From Bacteroidota bacterium (lineage in GTDB: Bacteria; Bacteroidota; Bacteroidia; Flavobacteriales; Flavobacteriaceae): a stretch of DNA of 14,618 bases. The position numbers and the translations under genes were made by a program. Shown here piece by piece: positions 1 through 7,482 of this stretch. The DNA is taken from the NCBI GenBank assembly GCA_015767395.1, contig JADWMI010000009.1:6537-21154 (forward strand), read 5' to 3'. Numbering within the stretch: the first letter of the stretch is position 1; every line of letters begins with the position of its first letter. The notes under the pieces were generated by a model. That model was not told where the DNA came from. It saw only the letters and a program-made list of their open reading frames with translations, and ran no database searches.

Positions 1-285
1 ACAGTAGCAAAATCACACACAGATTATATGGTCGAAACTGGAAGGCTAAGTCATGAAAATTTTTCAAACAGGCAGGATAAGCTTGTAGCCAATGCCAATG
101 CTAAATCCGTTGGAGAAAATGTAGGATATGGCTATTCCACTGCTAAAGAGGTTTTAAAAGCCTAGTTAAACAGTGATATTCATAAAAAAGTTATTGAAAA
201 ATCAGGATATACACCTTTTGAAATTTCAACCGAAAAAAACCTAAAAAGAAGAAGCTTTTTTACACAAATATTTATTCAACGATAA
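1..285 (+). pseudogene. CAP/SCP-domain (YkwD/PR-1-like) protein, 3' part, interrupted by in-frame TAG
   Basis: Frame 1 reads as the C-terminal half of a CAP (SCP/PR-1/YkwD) domain, a family of mostly secreted proteins of uncertain role in bacteria. Visible signatures are AKSHTDYM, LSHENFSNR, SVGENVGYGYS, then VLKA-stop-LNSDIHKKV, and a closing EISTEKN...FFTQIFIQR before TAA at 283-285. The stop at 163-165 is TAG where the family has the Trp of an A-W-L-N-S motif, so one TGG to TAG change explains it. Reading frame and family residues continue unchanged on both sides, so no frameshift is involved. The 5' end lies outside the window. It is either a recent pseudogene, a truncated product ending before the last conserved His, or a sequencing error. 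The family call is fairly secure; loss of function is inferred. Confidence 0.8.
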
Positions 286-334
286 ATAATATTAAAAAAA
301 AATCTTCAAAAAATTAATCTTAACCTGCATCATC

Positions 335-1648
335 ATGATAAAAACCATTGATTCTATTCCTGTTTCAAAAATACAAAGGGCCTCAAAATTAGTGCAAACA
401 GGCGCAAAGGTTGGAGTGAATTATATCAAATACTACGGCGACAAATTAGTGAATTCTGAAATTGAAGCCAAAGACAGATTGAACAAAAGCAACGCTGACG
501 ACATTTATGATGGGCTAAAAAATTTAAAAGGAAGTGCTTTAAAAGTTGCTCAAATGCTCAGTATGGAAAAAAGTGTCCTACCACAGGCATATGTAGAAAA
601 ATTTTCCCTATCTCAATTTTCTGTACCACCACTATCCGCTCCTTTGGTTGTAAAAACATTTAAAAAATACTTTGGAAAAACACCCTATGAACTATTTGAT
701 ACTTTTAATGCAAATGCTGTAAACGCAGCAAGTATTGGCCAAGTGCATAAAGCCATAAAAAATGGAAAAAACTTAGCTGTTAAAATTCAATATCCTGGTA
801 TTTCCGACAGTATTTCGAGCGATTTGGCTTTGGTAAAACCCATTGCTATTAGTATGTTTAATATACGAGGAAAAGATTCTGATAAATATTTTAAAGAAGT
901 TGAAGATAAATTAATTGAAGAAACCAATTATATTTTAGAAGTAAAACAAAGTAAAGCCATTGTTGAAGCTTGTGCGCATATTCCAAATTTGAAATTCCCA
1001 AACTATTATGAAGCTTGGTCTTCAGAAAGAATTATTACAATGGATTGGATTGATGGGGAACATTTATCTGAATTTACAGCCTACAATACAAACCAAGAAA
1101 AATCTAATAAATTAGGACAAGCCTTGTGGGATTTTTATATGTACCAAATCCATGTTTTAAAAAAGGTACACGCCGATCCGCATCCAGGAAACTTCTTAAT
1201 CACTAAAAATAGTGATTTAACCGCCATTGATTTTGGCTGTATGAAAACCATCCCAAATGAATTTTACGTTCCCTATTTTGAATTGGCTAAAAAAGAAAAC
1301 ATCAACAATACCCAAATATTTAATGATACATTATTTGAATTAGAAATTTTAAGGGCTGATGATACTGAAAAAGAATTGGCATTTTTTTCGACCATGTTCC
1401 ATGATCTGTTAAGCTTGTTTACCCAACCTTTTCAAAAAGAAATATTTGATTTTTCAAATCCAGATTTTTTTAACCAAATTGCAGCATTGGGTGAACGCTA
1501 TTCAAAAAGTACAGAACTAAAAAAAATGAACGGCAATAGAGGCTCAAAACATTTTATTTATATCAACAGAACTTTTTTTGGCTTATATAATTTAATGTTC
1601 GATTTAAAAGCTAAGGACATAAAAATTAATAATTTTAAAAGTTTATAA
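335..1648 (+). CDS. AarF/UbiB (ABC1/ADCK) family atypical kinase
   Basis: 437 aa, the usual size for an ABC1/ADCK/UbiB protein-kinase-like ATPase. Landmarks in order are a KxGQ-like motif at about residues 70-73 that reads KVAQ (Ala for Gly), an Ala-rich nucleotide loop NAASIGQVH at 130-138, the ATP-site Lys in LAVKIQYP (K150), EETNY at 195-199, a catalytic-loop HADPHPGN at 279-286, and a DFG triad at 299-301. Family members act in quinone biosynthesis or lipid homeostasis. Flavobacteria normally use menaquinone, so a ubiquinone role should not be assumed. The stop codon overlaps the start of the next gene by one base (TAATG), which suggests coupled expression with the flavin-reductase-like and SDR genes. 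I see no convincing promoter in the roughly 50 A+T-rich bases upstream. Fold assignment is confident; substrate is unknown. Confidence 0.9.
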   Translation: MIKTIDSIPVSKIQRASKLVQTGAKVGVNYIKYYGDKLVNSEIEAKDRLNKSNADDIYDGLKNLKGSALKVAQMLSMEKSVLPQAYVEKFSLSQFSVPPLSAPLVVKTFKKYFGKTPYELFDTFNANAVNAASIGQVHKAIKNGKNLAVKIQYPGISDSISSDLALVKPIAISMFNIRGKDSDKYFKEVEDKLIEETNYILEVKQSKAIVEACAHIPNLKFPNYYEAWSSERIITMDWIDGEHLSEFTAYNTNQEKSNKLGQALWDFYMYQIHVLKKVHADPHPGNFLITKNSDLTAIDFGCMKTIPNEFYVPYFELAKKENINNTQIFNDTLFELEILRADDTEKELAFFSTMFHDLLSLFTQPFQKEIFDFSNPDFFNQIAALGERYSKSTELKKMNGNRGSKHFIYINRTFFGLYNLMFDLKAKDIKINNFKSL

Positions 1649-2265
1649 TGACTTATTTTAACACAAACGACATTAATTCATTAGAACACTTGTATAAAAT
1701 TAACCTTATTAATAGTTGTGCAGGGTATAAGTCTGCTAATTTAATTGGAACAAAATCAACTGATGATAAAACAAATTTGGCTATCTTTAGTTCGGTAATA
1801 CATTTAGGATCTTCGCCACCTCTATTAGGCTTTATTTTAAGACCAACAACAGTTCCTAGGAACACTTATGAAAATATCATGGAGACTGGTTATTTTACAA
1901 TTAATCATATTTATAAAAAAATATTAAAAGACGCGCATCATACATCGGCAAAATATGACCGTAACATTTCAGAATTTGATGTAACGGGTTTAGAAACTGA
2001 TTACAAAGATAATTTTTTTGCGCCTTTTGTTAAAAATAGCCCCCTTCAATTAGCTATGAAATATATTGAAGAATATAATATAATCTCTAATGGAACGAAA
2101 CTTGTAATTGGAGAAATACAAGGTTTATATATCAAAAAAGAGTTACTTGAAGATGATGGTTTTATAAATTTATCGAAAGGAGCTATTGCAGCAATTAATG
2201 GTTTAAACGGCTATTCAATTCCTAATTTAAAAGAGCGGTTTGAATACCAAAGACCTTTAAAATAA
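1648..2265 (+). CDS. Flavin reductase-like, FMN-binding split-barrel protein
   Basis: 205 aa. The N-terminal half matches the flavin-reductase-like FMN-binding split barrel: strands around NSCAGYKSANLIGT, then IFSSVIHLGSSPPLLGFILRP, followed by NTYENIMETGYFTINHI, where the family contacts the flavin phosphate and isoalloxazine. Such proteins bind FMN and either supply reduced flavin to a partner or reduce small substrates with NAD(P)H. There is no signal peptide or membrane segment, so it is probably cytoplasmic. The start overlaps the last base of the upstream kinase stop codon, and the following SDR gene begins 5 bases after its end, so the three genes are almost certainly one transcript. 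The physiological substrate cannot be read from the sequence. Confidence 0.88.
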   Translation: MTYFNTNDINSLEHLYKINLINSCAGYKSANLIGTKSTDDKTNLAIFSSVIHLGSSPPLLGFILRPTTVPRNTYENIMETGYFTINHIYKKILKDAHHTSAKYDRNISEFDVTGLETDYKDNFFAPFVKNSPLQLAMKYIEEYNIISNGTKLVIGEIQGLYIKKELLEDDGFINLSKGAIAAINGLNGYSIPNLKERFEYQRPLK

Positions 2266-2270
2266 AACAA

Positions 2271-3686
2271 ATGAAAATTCTTGTTACAGGCGCCACAGGC
2301 TATATTGGAAAACGGTTAATTCCCTTGTTACTAAATGAAGGGCATACCATCGTTTGTTCAGTAAGAGACGCATCGAGAGCCCATCAATTTAACAAAGATG
2401 ATGAGCACATAATCATTGCTGAATCTGATTTTTTAAATCCTAGTTCGTTAAAAAATATTCCAAAAGATATTGATGTTGCTTATTATTTGATACATTCAAT
2501 GTCTAACTCTTCTAGTGAGTTTCACACCTTAGAAGAAAAATGCGCTCAAAATTTTAAGGAATTTATTGAAACAACAAAAGTACAACAAGTTATATATTTA
2601 AGTGGCATAACCAACGACACAAAACTTTCTAAACATTTACTATCTAGAAAAAATGTAGAGAATATTTTACAATCAAATGTTTATGGACTAACAACTTTTA
2701 AAGCTGGTATTATTGTTGGTTCTGGAAGTTCTTCATTTGAAATTATAAGAGATTTAGTTGAAAAATTACCTGTAATGGTTGCGCCAAAATGGTTAAATAC
2801 CAAAACACAACCAATTGCAATAAGAGATGTACTCGCATTCTTACTAAAAGCGCACGGAAATAAAAAATTATATAATACATCTTTTGATATTTTCGGCCCT
2901 GAAATATTGACTTACCAAGAAATGCTGCTTGAATTTGCAAAAATAAGAGGTCTTAAAAGGTATATTTTTACTGTTCCGGTTATGACTCCAAAATTATCTT
3001 CCTATTGGTTGTATTTTGTAACATCTACCTCCTATAAACTTGCATCTTCACTTGTAAATAGTATGGGGATTGAAATTGTTGGAAATCCAAGTAACATCAA
3101 TCAGTTATTAGACACACAACCAATCTCTTATATAGAAGCTGTACAAAATGCATTTGTCAAAATTGAACAAAACAGTATTGTTTCCAGCTGGAAGGACTCA
3201 TTTATTAGTGGTCGCTTACAACACAAAGCACATGAATATATTAATGTACCTACCTATGGTTGTTTTAAAGATATGAAGAACCGTCCAGTTAAAAGCCCAA
3301 TAGAAACTATTGATAAAATATGGGCAATTGGAGGAGAAAACGGTTGGTATTATGGAAATTTTTTATGGAAATTAAGAGGCTTTTTAGATAAAATATTTGG
3401 AGGCATTGGACTTAGGCGAGGGAGAACAAATCCAACAACACTTCATATTGGTGATTCCCTCGATTTTTGGCGTGTCATTTATGCAGATAAAAACAAACAA
3501 AAGCTACTGTTATATGCAGAAATGAAACTTCCAGGTGAAGCTTGGTTAGAATTTAAAATTAAAGATAACATCTTATATCAAACCGCTACTTTCAGACCTA
3601 AAGGTGTTGCCGGTCGCTTGTATTGGTATGCACTTGTCCCATTTCACTGGTTTGTATTTAATGGAATGATTTCTAAATTGGTATAA
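2271..3686 (+). CDS. SDR-family NAD(P)-binding oxidoreductase with DUF2867 C-terminal domain
   Basis: 471 aa, two parts. Residues 1 to about 300 form an atypical/extended SDR Rossmann domain: GATGYIG at 7-13 for the dinucleotide, then VAYYLIHSMS and VIYLSGI strands. I do not see the classical catalytic YxxxK pair, so it may be a binding protein or an atypical reductase. Residues from about 345 to the end (WAIGGENGWYYGN, GRTNPTTLHIGDSLDFWRV, ATFRPKGVAGRLYWYALVPFHWFVF) match the DUF2867 domain that often follows such SDRs. It is the third gene of the kinase, flavin-reductase, SDR unit, which hints at a shared redox or lipid/quinone pathway, though that is only context. It converges on the photolyase gene, with 5 bases between the two stop codons. 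Confidence 0.88.
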   Translation: MKILVTGATGYIGKRLIPLLLNEGHTIVCSVRDASRAHQFNKDDEHIIIAESDFLNPSSLKNIPKDIDVAYYLIHSMSNSSSEFHTLEEKCAQNFKEFIETTKVQQVIYLSGITNDTKLSKHLLSRKNVENILQSNVYGLTTFKAGIIVGSGSSSFEIIRDLVEKLPVMVAPKWLNTKTQPIAIRDVLAFLLKAHGNKKLYNTSFDIFGPEILTYQEMLLEFAKIRGLKRYIFTVPVMTPKLSSYWLYFVTSTSYKLASSLVNSMGIEIVGNPSNINQLLDTQPISYIEAVQNAFVKIEQNSIVSSWKDSFISGRLQHKAHEYINVPTYGCFKDMKNRPVKSPIETIDKIWAIGGENGWYYGNFLWKLRGFLDKIFGGIGLRRGRTNPTTLHIGDSLDFWRVIYADKNKQKLLLYAEMKLPGEAWLEFKIKDNILYQTATFRPKGVAGRLYWYALVPFHWFVFNGMISKLV

Positions 3687-3691
3687 ATTAT

Positions 3692-4969
3692 TTAAAGCAA
3701 CGCTTTTTTCAAGGTTGCTAAATAGCGTTCTCTCGCAAACTTATGTTCCACAACTTCTTCAATGTTAGCATAATTTGGATTCCATTTTTTTATATATTTT
3801 AAATCTGGGTCAAATTTTTGTTGCTGTGTACTTGGATTAAAAACTCTAAAATAAGGCGCTGAATCACAACCAGTTCCAGCGACCCACTGCCAATTACCAT
3901 TATTGGCCGACAATTCATAATCTAATAATTTTTCTGCAAAATAAGCTTCCCCCCATCTCCAATCTACCAATAAATGTTTGTTTAAAAAACTTGCAACAAT
4001 CATCCTCACGCGATTATGCATATAACCTGTCTCGTTCAATTGCCTCATACCTGCATCCACAATTGGATAACCAGTTTTTCCTTCGCACCACAATCTAAAT
4101 TCTTTCTCATTATTTCTCCAGGGAATAAAATTATATTTTGCTTTAAAGTTTTCATTCACCACTTTTGGAAAATGATACAGAATTTGCATAAAAAATTCTC
4201 GCCAAATTAATTCACTTGTAAAAGTAGCATCTGTTTTAATAGCATACGCCATTAATTTTCGAACGCTTACCGAGCCAAAACGTAAATGCACGGAAATATT
4301 AGAGGTCTCTACGGAAGGAATATCTCTATACAATACATAATTATCAATACATTTTGAATTGATTGGCAACACTTGAACGTCATTTTTATTAAAGCCTATC
4401 TCATTTAAAGTAGGAAATTGGAATGTTTCTTTTATAAATTTACTACTTAATTTTTCTGAATTAAATTGTTGAATTGAAGTTTTATGATACTCCAGTAACC
4501 ACTTTTTTTTGTAAGGTGTGTAAACCGTATAAGGCAATCCATTCACTTTTGTGATTTCATTTTTTTCAAATATTACTTGGTCTTTAAAGTTGAAAACTGC
4601 AGCTCCTTTCCCTTTGCAAAGTTCTGAAATTTTCACATCTCGTTTATGAGCATAAGGTTCATAATCGCTATTAAAGAAAACTTTTTTAACTTCAAATTCT
4701 TCTAAAATCTGTGTCCAAACATCATCAACATTTCCTTTTTTTATATACAATGATGCATTTACCTTTTGTAATTCAATCGTTATTTTTTCTAATGTTTGAT
4801 GAATAAATTGCACACGTGGATCATTCTTAGGCAATTCATTAAGAATTTCAGTATCAAAAATAAAAACTGGAAGTACAGGAAATTCAGAATTTAACGCTTC
4901 AAACAACGCACAATTATCTTCTAATCTTAAATCTCTTCTAAACCAAAAAACGGATATTTTTTTTTTCAT
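3692..4969 (-). CDS. phrB: Deoxyribodipyrimidine photolyase (cryptochrome/photolyase family)
   Basis: 425 aa, slightly shorter than E. coli PhrB (472 aa). The N-terminal alpha/beta antenna domain starts with VFWFRRDLRLEDN (about 8-19). The C-terminal FAD domain shows WREFF, WCEGKTGYPIVDAGMRQL (about 294-311), MHNRVRMIVASFL, DWRWGEAYF and ANNGNWQWVAGTGCDSAPYFRVFNP (about 355-379). The NNGNWQW block carries the flavin-proximal Asn and the Trp that starts the electron-transfer chain in class I CPD photolyases. The predicted function is light-driven repair of UV-induced pyrimidine dimers; the antenna chromophore cannot be told. It is the last gene of the carotenoid operon, starting 10 bases after the lycopene cyclase stop, so it is probably co-transcribed with pigment genes. 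A cryptochrome-like sensory role is less likely given the intact repair motifs. Confidence 0.93.
   Translation of the reverse strand: MKKKISVFWFRRDLRLEDNCALFEALNSEFPVLPVFIFDTEILNELPKNDPRVQFIHQTLEKITIELQKVNASLYIKKGNVDDVWTQILEEFEVKKVFFNSDYEPYAHKRDVKISELCKGKGAAVFNFKDQVIFEKNEITKVNGLPYTVYTPYKKKWLLEYHKTSIQQFNSEKLSSKFIKETFQFPTLNEIGFNKNDVQVLPINSKCIDNYVLYRDIPSVETSNISVHLRFGSVSVRKLMAYAIKTDATFTSELIWREFFMQILYHFPKVVNENFKAKYNFIPWRNNEKEFRLWCEGKTGYPIVDAGMRQLNETGYMHNRVRMIVASFLNKHLLVDWRWGEAYFAEKLLDYELSANNGNWQWVAGTGCDSAPYFRVFNPSTQQQKFDPDLKYIKKWNPNYANIEEVVEHKFARERYLATLKKALL
3694..3709 (+). terminator. Weak candidate terminator of the kinase-flavin reductase-SDR unit
   Basis: A short stem, AAAGC / GCTTT with a 3-base loop, is followed by a T tract on the plus strand just after the SDR stop. 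It overlaps the last codons of the convergent photolyase gene. The stem is only 5 bp, so this is tentative. The opposite strand lacks a T tract after the stem. Confidence 0.3.
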
Positions 4970-4979
4970 TTGTTCACAA

Positions 4980-5681
4980 TTACTGAAGTAGCTTTTTATT
5001 GAATTTCACTTTAAACTTTTCAATTAAAATGATACTCATATACAACATATTAAACGCATAAAAAGCATCTTCAATGGGCACCGTCCCAATTCTAAAACCT
5101 AAATTCTGAGCATTATTATACCAAACCACTTCACCTGAAATAAAACTTCCTGTCAACAATCCGTTTACAATAAAAAACGGAATTAAGATCAATAAAAAAG
5201 TAATGTAAAAACGATTTAAGATGGTGTCTTTTTTTATTAATGCGTATAACATTAACAATGTGAACAAACTAAAATTAACTGATGTGTATGCTTTTGGAAA
5301 GGCAAAAATCAAAATAACTACAGAACCAATCAATAAGAAAATTGTAATGATTTGTGTGGCTGTATCGGATAGTTTAAGATTTTTAAAAAAGTGTATAAAC
5401 ACATAATGGGTGAAAATACTGGCAAATGGAATACAAATAAAAAACAGTATTTCTTCAATAGGTAAACCAAAAAAGGTGATTCCTAAATAATAATAAGGAT
5501 TGAATCCCCAAATTCCATATTCGGTAAAAATCACATCCCAAATTAAAAAAGGAATAGCCACAATTGTGATGGCTAAAAAAACAGCTTTCCAATACTGGAT
5601 AAAACGCATTTTCTTTTCAAAACTATATATAAATGGGACTGAAAAACTTACGATGTTTATCCATAAATATAAATAGCTCAT
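4980..5681 (-). CDS. crtYcd: Lycopene beta-cyclase, fused heterodimeric (CrtYc-CrtYd) membrane type
   Basis: 233 aa, highly hydrophobic, with about six or seven predicted membrane helices. It is built from two related halves of the lycopene-cyclase domain that occurs as separate CrtYc and CrtYd subunits in actinobacteria. The first half has FLIWDVIFTEYGIWGFNP and the PxEE motif in LPIEEILFF (about residue 74). The second has the matching VPIEDAFYAF (about residue 202). These acidic motifs are the proposed catalytic sites. The reaction is conversion of lycopene to beta-carotene through gamma-carotene in the membrane. This is not the soluble-flavoprotein CrtY type. Its ATG overlaps the crtZ stop by four bases (ATGA), indicating translational coupling, and the photolyase follows after 10 bases. 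Confidence 0.93.
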   Translation of the reverse strand: MSYLYLWINIVSFSVPFIYSFEKKMRFIQYWKAVFLAITIVAIPFLIWDVIFTEYGIWGFNPYYYLGITFFGLPIEEILFFICIPFASIFTHYVFIHFFKNLKLSDTATQIITIFLLIGSVVILIFAFPKAYTSVNFSLFTLLMLYALIKKDTILNRFYITFLLILIPFFIVNGLLTGSFISGEVVWYNNAQNLGFRIGTVPIEDAFYAFNMLYMSIILIEKFKVKFNKKLLQ

Positions 5682-6115
5682 ATTTTAAAGTACTTAAAAG
5701 GAACAAATAACATTCCAAAACATTCACCTTGTTCTTTCCCTAAATGCTTATGATGTACTTTATGTGCTTTTCTTAAACCTATCAAATATTTATTATTTGT
5801 TTTACTAAACCAGTTAAACCGCTTATGAATAAGCACATCATGTACTAAAAAATAGGCCAACCCATACAACATGATTCCAAGTCCAATAAAAAATAAATAG
5901 TTTAAACCGCCTTGCACTCCAAAATAAAATAAAGTGATACTTGGAATGGCGAATATGATAAAAAACACATCATTCCTTTCAAACCAATTTTGATATCTTG
6001 GCTGATGATGATCTTCGTGAAAATACCACATAAAGCCGTGCATTATAAATTTATGCGTTAGCCAGGTAACACATTCCATCAACAAAAAAGTAATTAAAGT
6101 GGCAAATACAAACAT
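5678..6115 (-). CDS. crtZ: Beta-carotene 3-hydroxylase (di-iron membrane hydroxylase)
   Basis: 145 aa, short but normal for Bacteroidota CrtZ. It belongs to the fatty-acid hydroxylase/sterol desaturase superfamily and has all four histidine clusters: HKFIMH (21-26), HEDHH (33-37), HDVLIH (92-97) and HKVHH (118-122). These bind the di-iron centre. Membrane helices lie around 1-20 and 50-90. It hydroxylates both beta-ionone rings of beta-carotene, giving beta-cryptoxanthin and then zeaxanthin. Its start overlaps the preceding gene's stop by one base (TAATG) and its stop overlaps the crtYcd start by four, so the three proteins should be made together. No ketolase lies nearby, so the expected product of the cluster is zeaxanthin. 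Confidence 0.94.
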   Translation of the reverse strand: MFVFATLITFLLMECVTWLTHKFIMHGFMWYFHEDHHQPRYQNWFERNDVFFIIFAIPSITLFYFGVQGGLNYLFFIGLGIMLYGLAYFLVHDVLIHKRFNWFSKTNNKYLIGLRKAHKVHHKHLGKEQGECFGMLFVPFKYFKI

Positions 6116-6615
6116 TATACTTGATTTAATAATTGATTTAATTTAGCATGCTCTTCAGAAGTTAAATCTTTGGTTAACAACATATTTTGAAGGATTTCAG
6201 ACTTCATCATTGGTTTTAAATTACACATTTTAAATCCTTTTACAATTACCTGAAAATCTTCACTAACATTTTCATTATACCCTAAAAAATCTGGGATTTG
6301 TTTTTGCATTAAAAAACGGATATACCGTATTTCAATATTTGATGGATTCTCATTTATTGTTTTATCTAATATTGATTTTCCTTCTTTAAAATATTTCATC
6401 TTTTTAAATGGCCATTTTACAAATCGAGATTTCATAAATACCATTGCAGCAGTATATGCTCTCGCCTCTGGAGTGCTATCATTTTTTAATTCTTCAATAA
6501 AATTATCAGCTTGCTCTTCAGAAGTTATTTCTGGAAATTGATTTCGAACTTTTTCAACATTCAAATTCGGTTGAGACAGTAACACTGAAAATAATATGAG
6601 CGTTAAAAAATTCAT
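6115..6615 (-). CDS. Uncharacterised protein embedded in the carotenoid operon
   Basis: 166 aa. I do not recognise a named domain. The first about 15 residues (FLTLILFSVLLSQ) are hydrophobic and could be a signal peptide or anchor, although there is no basic n-region, so export is uncertain. The rest is mostly helical and charged, with a pattern loosely like helical repeats (about 35-60, 75-105 and 125-160). There are no Cys pairs or catalytic signatures; the only cysteine is in FKMCNLKP. Both ends overlap neighbours by one base (TAATG with crtB and with crtZ), so it is translated as part of the operon and is very probably a real gene. The position suggests an accessory role in carotenoid assembly, membrane placement or enzyme scaffolding. 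That is inference from context only. Confidence 0.8.
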   Translation of the reverse strand: MNFLTLILFSVLLSQPNLNVEKVRNQFPEITSEEQADNFIEELKNDSTPEARAYTAAMVFMKSRFVKWPFKKMKYFKEGKSILDKTINENPSNIEIRYIRFLMQKQIPDFLGYNENVSEDFQVIVKGFKMCNLKPMMKSEILQNMLLTKDLTSEEHAKLNQLLNQV

Positions 6616-7454
6616 TATAATAAGTTTAATTTATAAACTACAAAAGATTTTGCTAACAAACTAATTTTCATAGGATTTGACACTCTAATACGTGTATTTA
6701 ATATCTCTTTTGAAGGCGTATTATTTAATTTTTTTAGCAATCTTTTATAATATACATAAGCGGTATATACTCCAAATTTAGCTTCAAGAGGCAATCTTTT
6801 AATTCCCGAAAAAGCTTCTTTAAAATCTGATTCTATATCTTCAATGATGACTGCTTTATCTTCGAAGGTTAACTCCTTTAAATTAACACCAGGAAAATAC
6901 GAACGATGCAACAACTCATAATCATCCTTTAAATCTCGTAAAAAATTTACTTTTTGAAATGCAGAGCCTAATTTCATTGCTGAATTTTTTAGGCTTTCAT
7001 ACTTTTCTACGTCACCATTTACAAAAACTTTTAAACACATTAAACCCACTACATCCGCAGATCCATAAATATATTCATTATACTCTTCAAGAGTTTCATA
7101 AGTTTCCTTTTTCAAATCGGCACGCATACTTTTAAGGAATGACTGTATTAAATCATCTGTAATGTCATATTTTTTTACAGTATGCTGAAAACAATTTAAA
7201 ATAGGATTCAAACTTATATTTTGATCAAATGATTTATAATAATTTTCTTCAAATTCTGTTAATAGCGCTTCTTTATCATACTCATGAAAAGAGTCAACAA
7301 TTTCATCAGCAAAACGAACAAAAGCATAAATACTGTAAATTGCCGCTCTAATTTTTGGTGACAACATATAAACTGCCAACGAAAATGAAGTACTATATTT
7401 TTTTGTTACATTTTTACTGCAAACAAATGAGACTTCGTCAAATAATTGTTTCAT
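6615..7454 (-). CDS. crtB: Phytoene synthase (squalene/phytoene synthase family)
   Basis: 279 aa, the typical length. Both Asp-rich Mg-diphosphate motifs are present: DEIVD at 50-54 after YSIYAFVRFA, and DLKDD at 174-178 within KVNFLRDLKDDY. The N-terminal KKYSTSFSLA block is also characteristic. It condenses two geranylgeranyl diphosphates head to head into 15-cis-phytoene, the first committed step of the pathway. No geranylgeranyl diphosphate synthase gene is present in the window, so the precursor comes from elsewhere in the genome. A diapophytoene (C30) synthase is possible in principle, but the crtZ and beta-cyclase partners argue for C40. The gene starts 28 bases after the crtI stop and its own stop overlaps the next start (TAATG). 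Confidence 0.94.
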   Translation of the reverse strand: MKQLFDEVSFVCSKNVTKKYSTSFSLAVYMLSPKIRAAIYSIYAFVRFADEIVDSFHEYDKEALLTEFEENYYKSFDQNISLNPILNCFQHTVKKYDITDDLIQSFLKSMRADLKKETYETLEEYNEYIYGSADVVGLMCLKVFVNGDVEKYESLKNSAMKLGSAFQKVNFLRDLKDDYELLHRSYFPGVNLKELTFEDKAVIIEDIESDFKEAFSGIKRLPLEAKFGVYTAYVYYKRLLKKLNNTPSKEILNTRIRVSNPMKISLLAKSFVVYKLNLL

Positions 7455-7482
7455 AATTAGTTTTTTAGTTAGTAGCTTGGTT

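Noticed and set aside
3696..3719. AGCAAC / GTTGCT inverted repeat at the photolyase 3' end
   Set aside because: Only 6 bp with a 12-base loop inside coding sequence; no T tract follows; likely chance.
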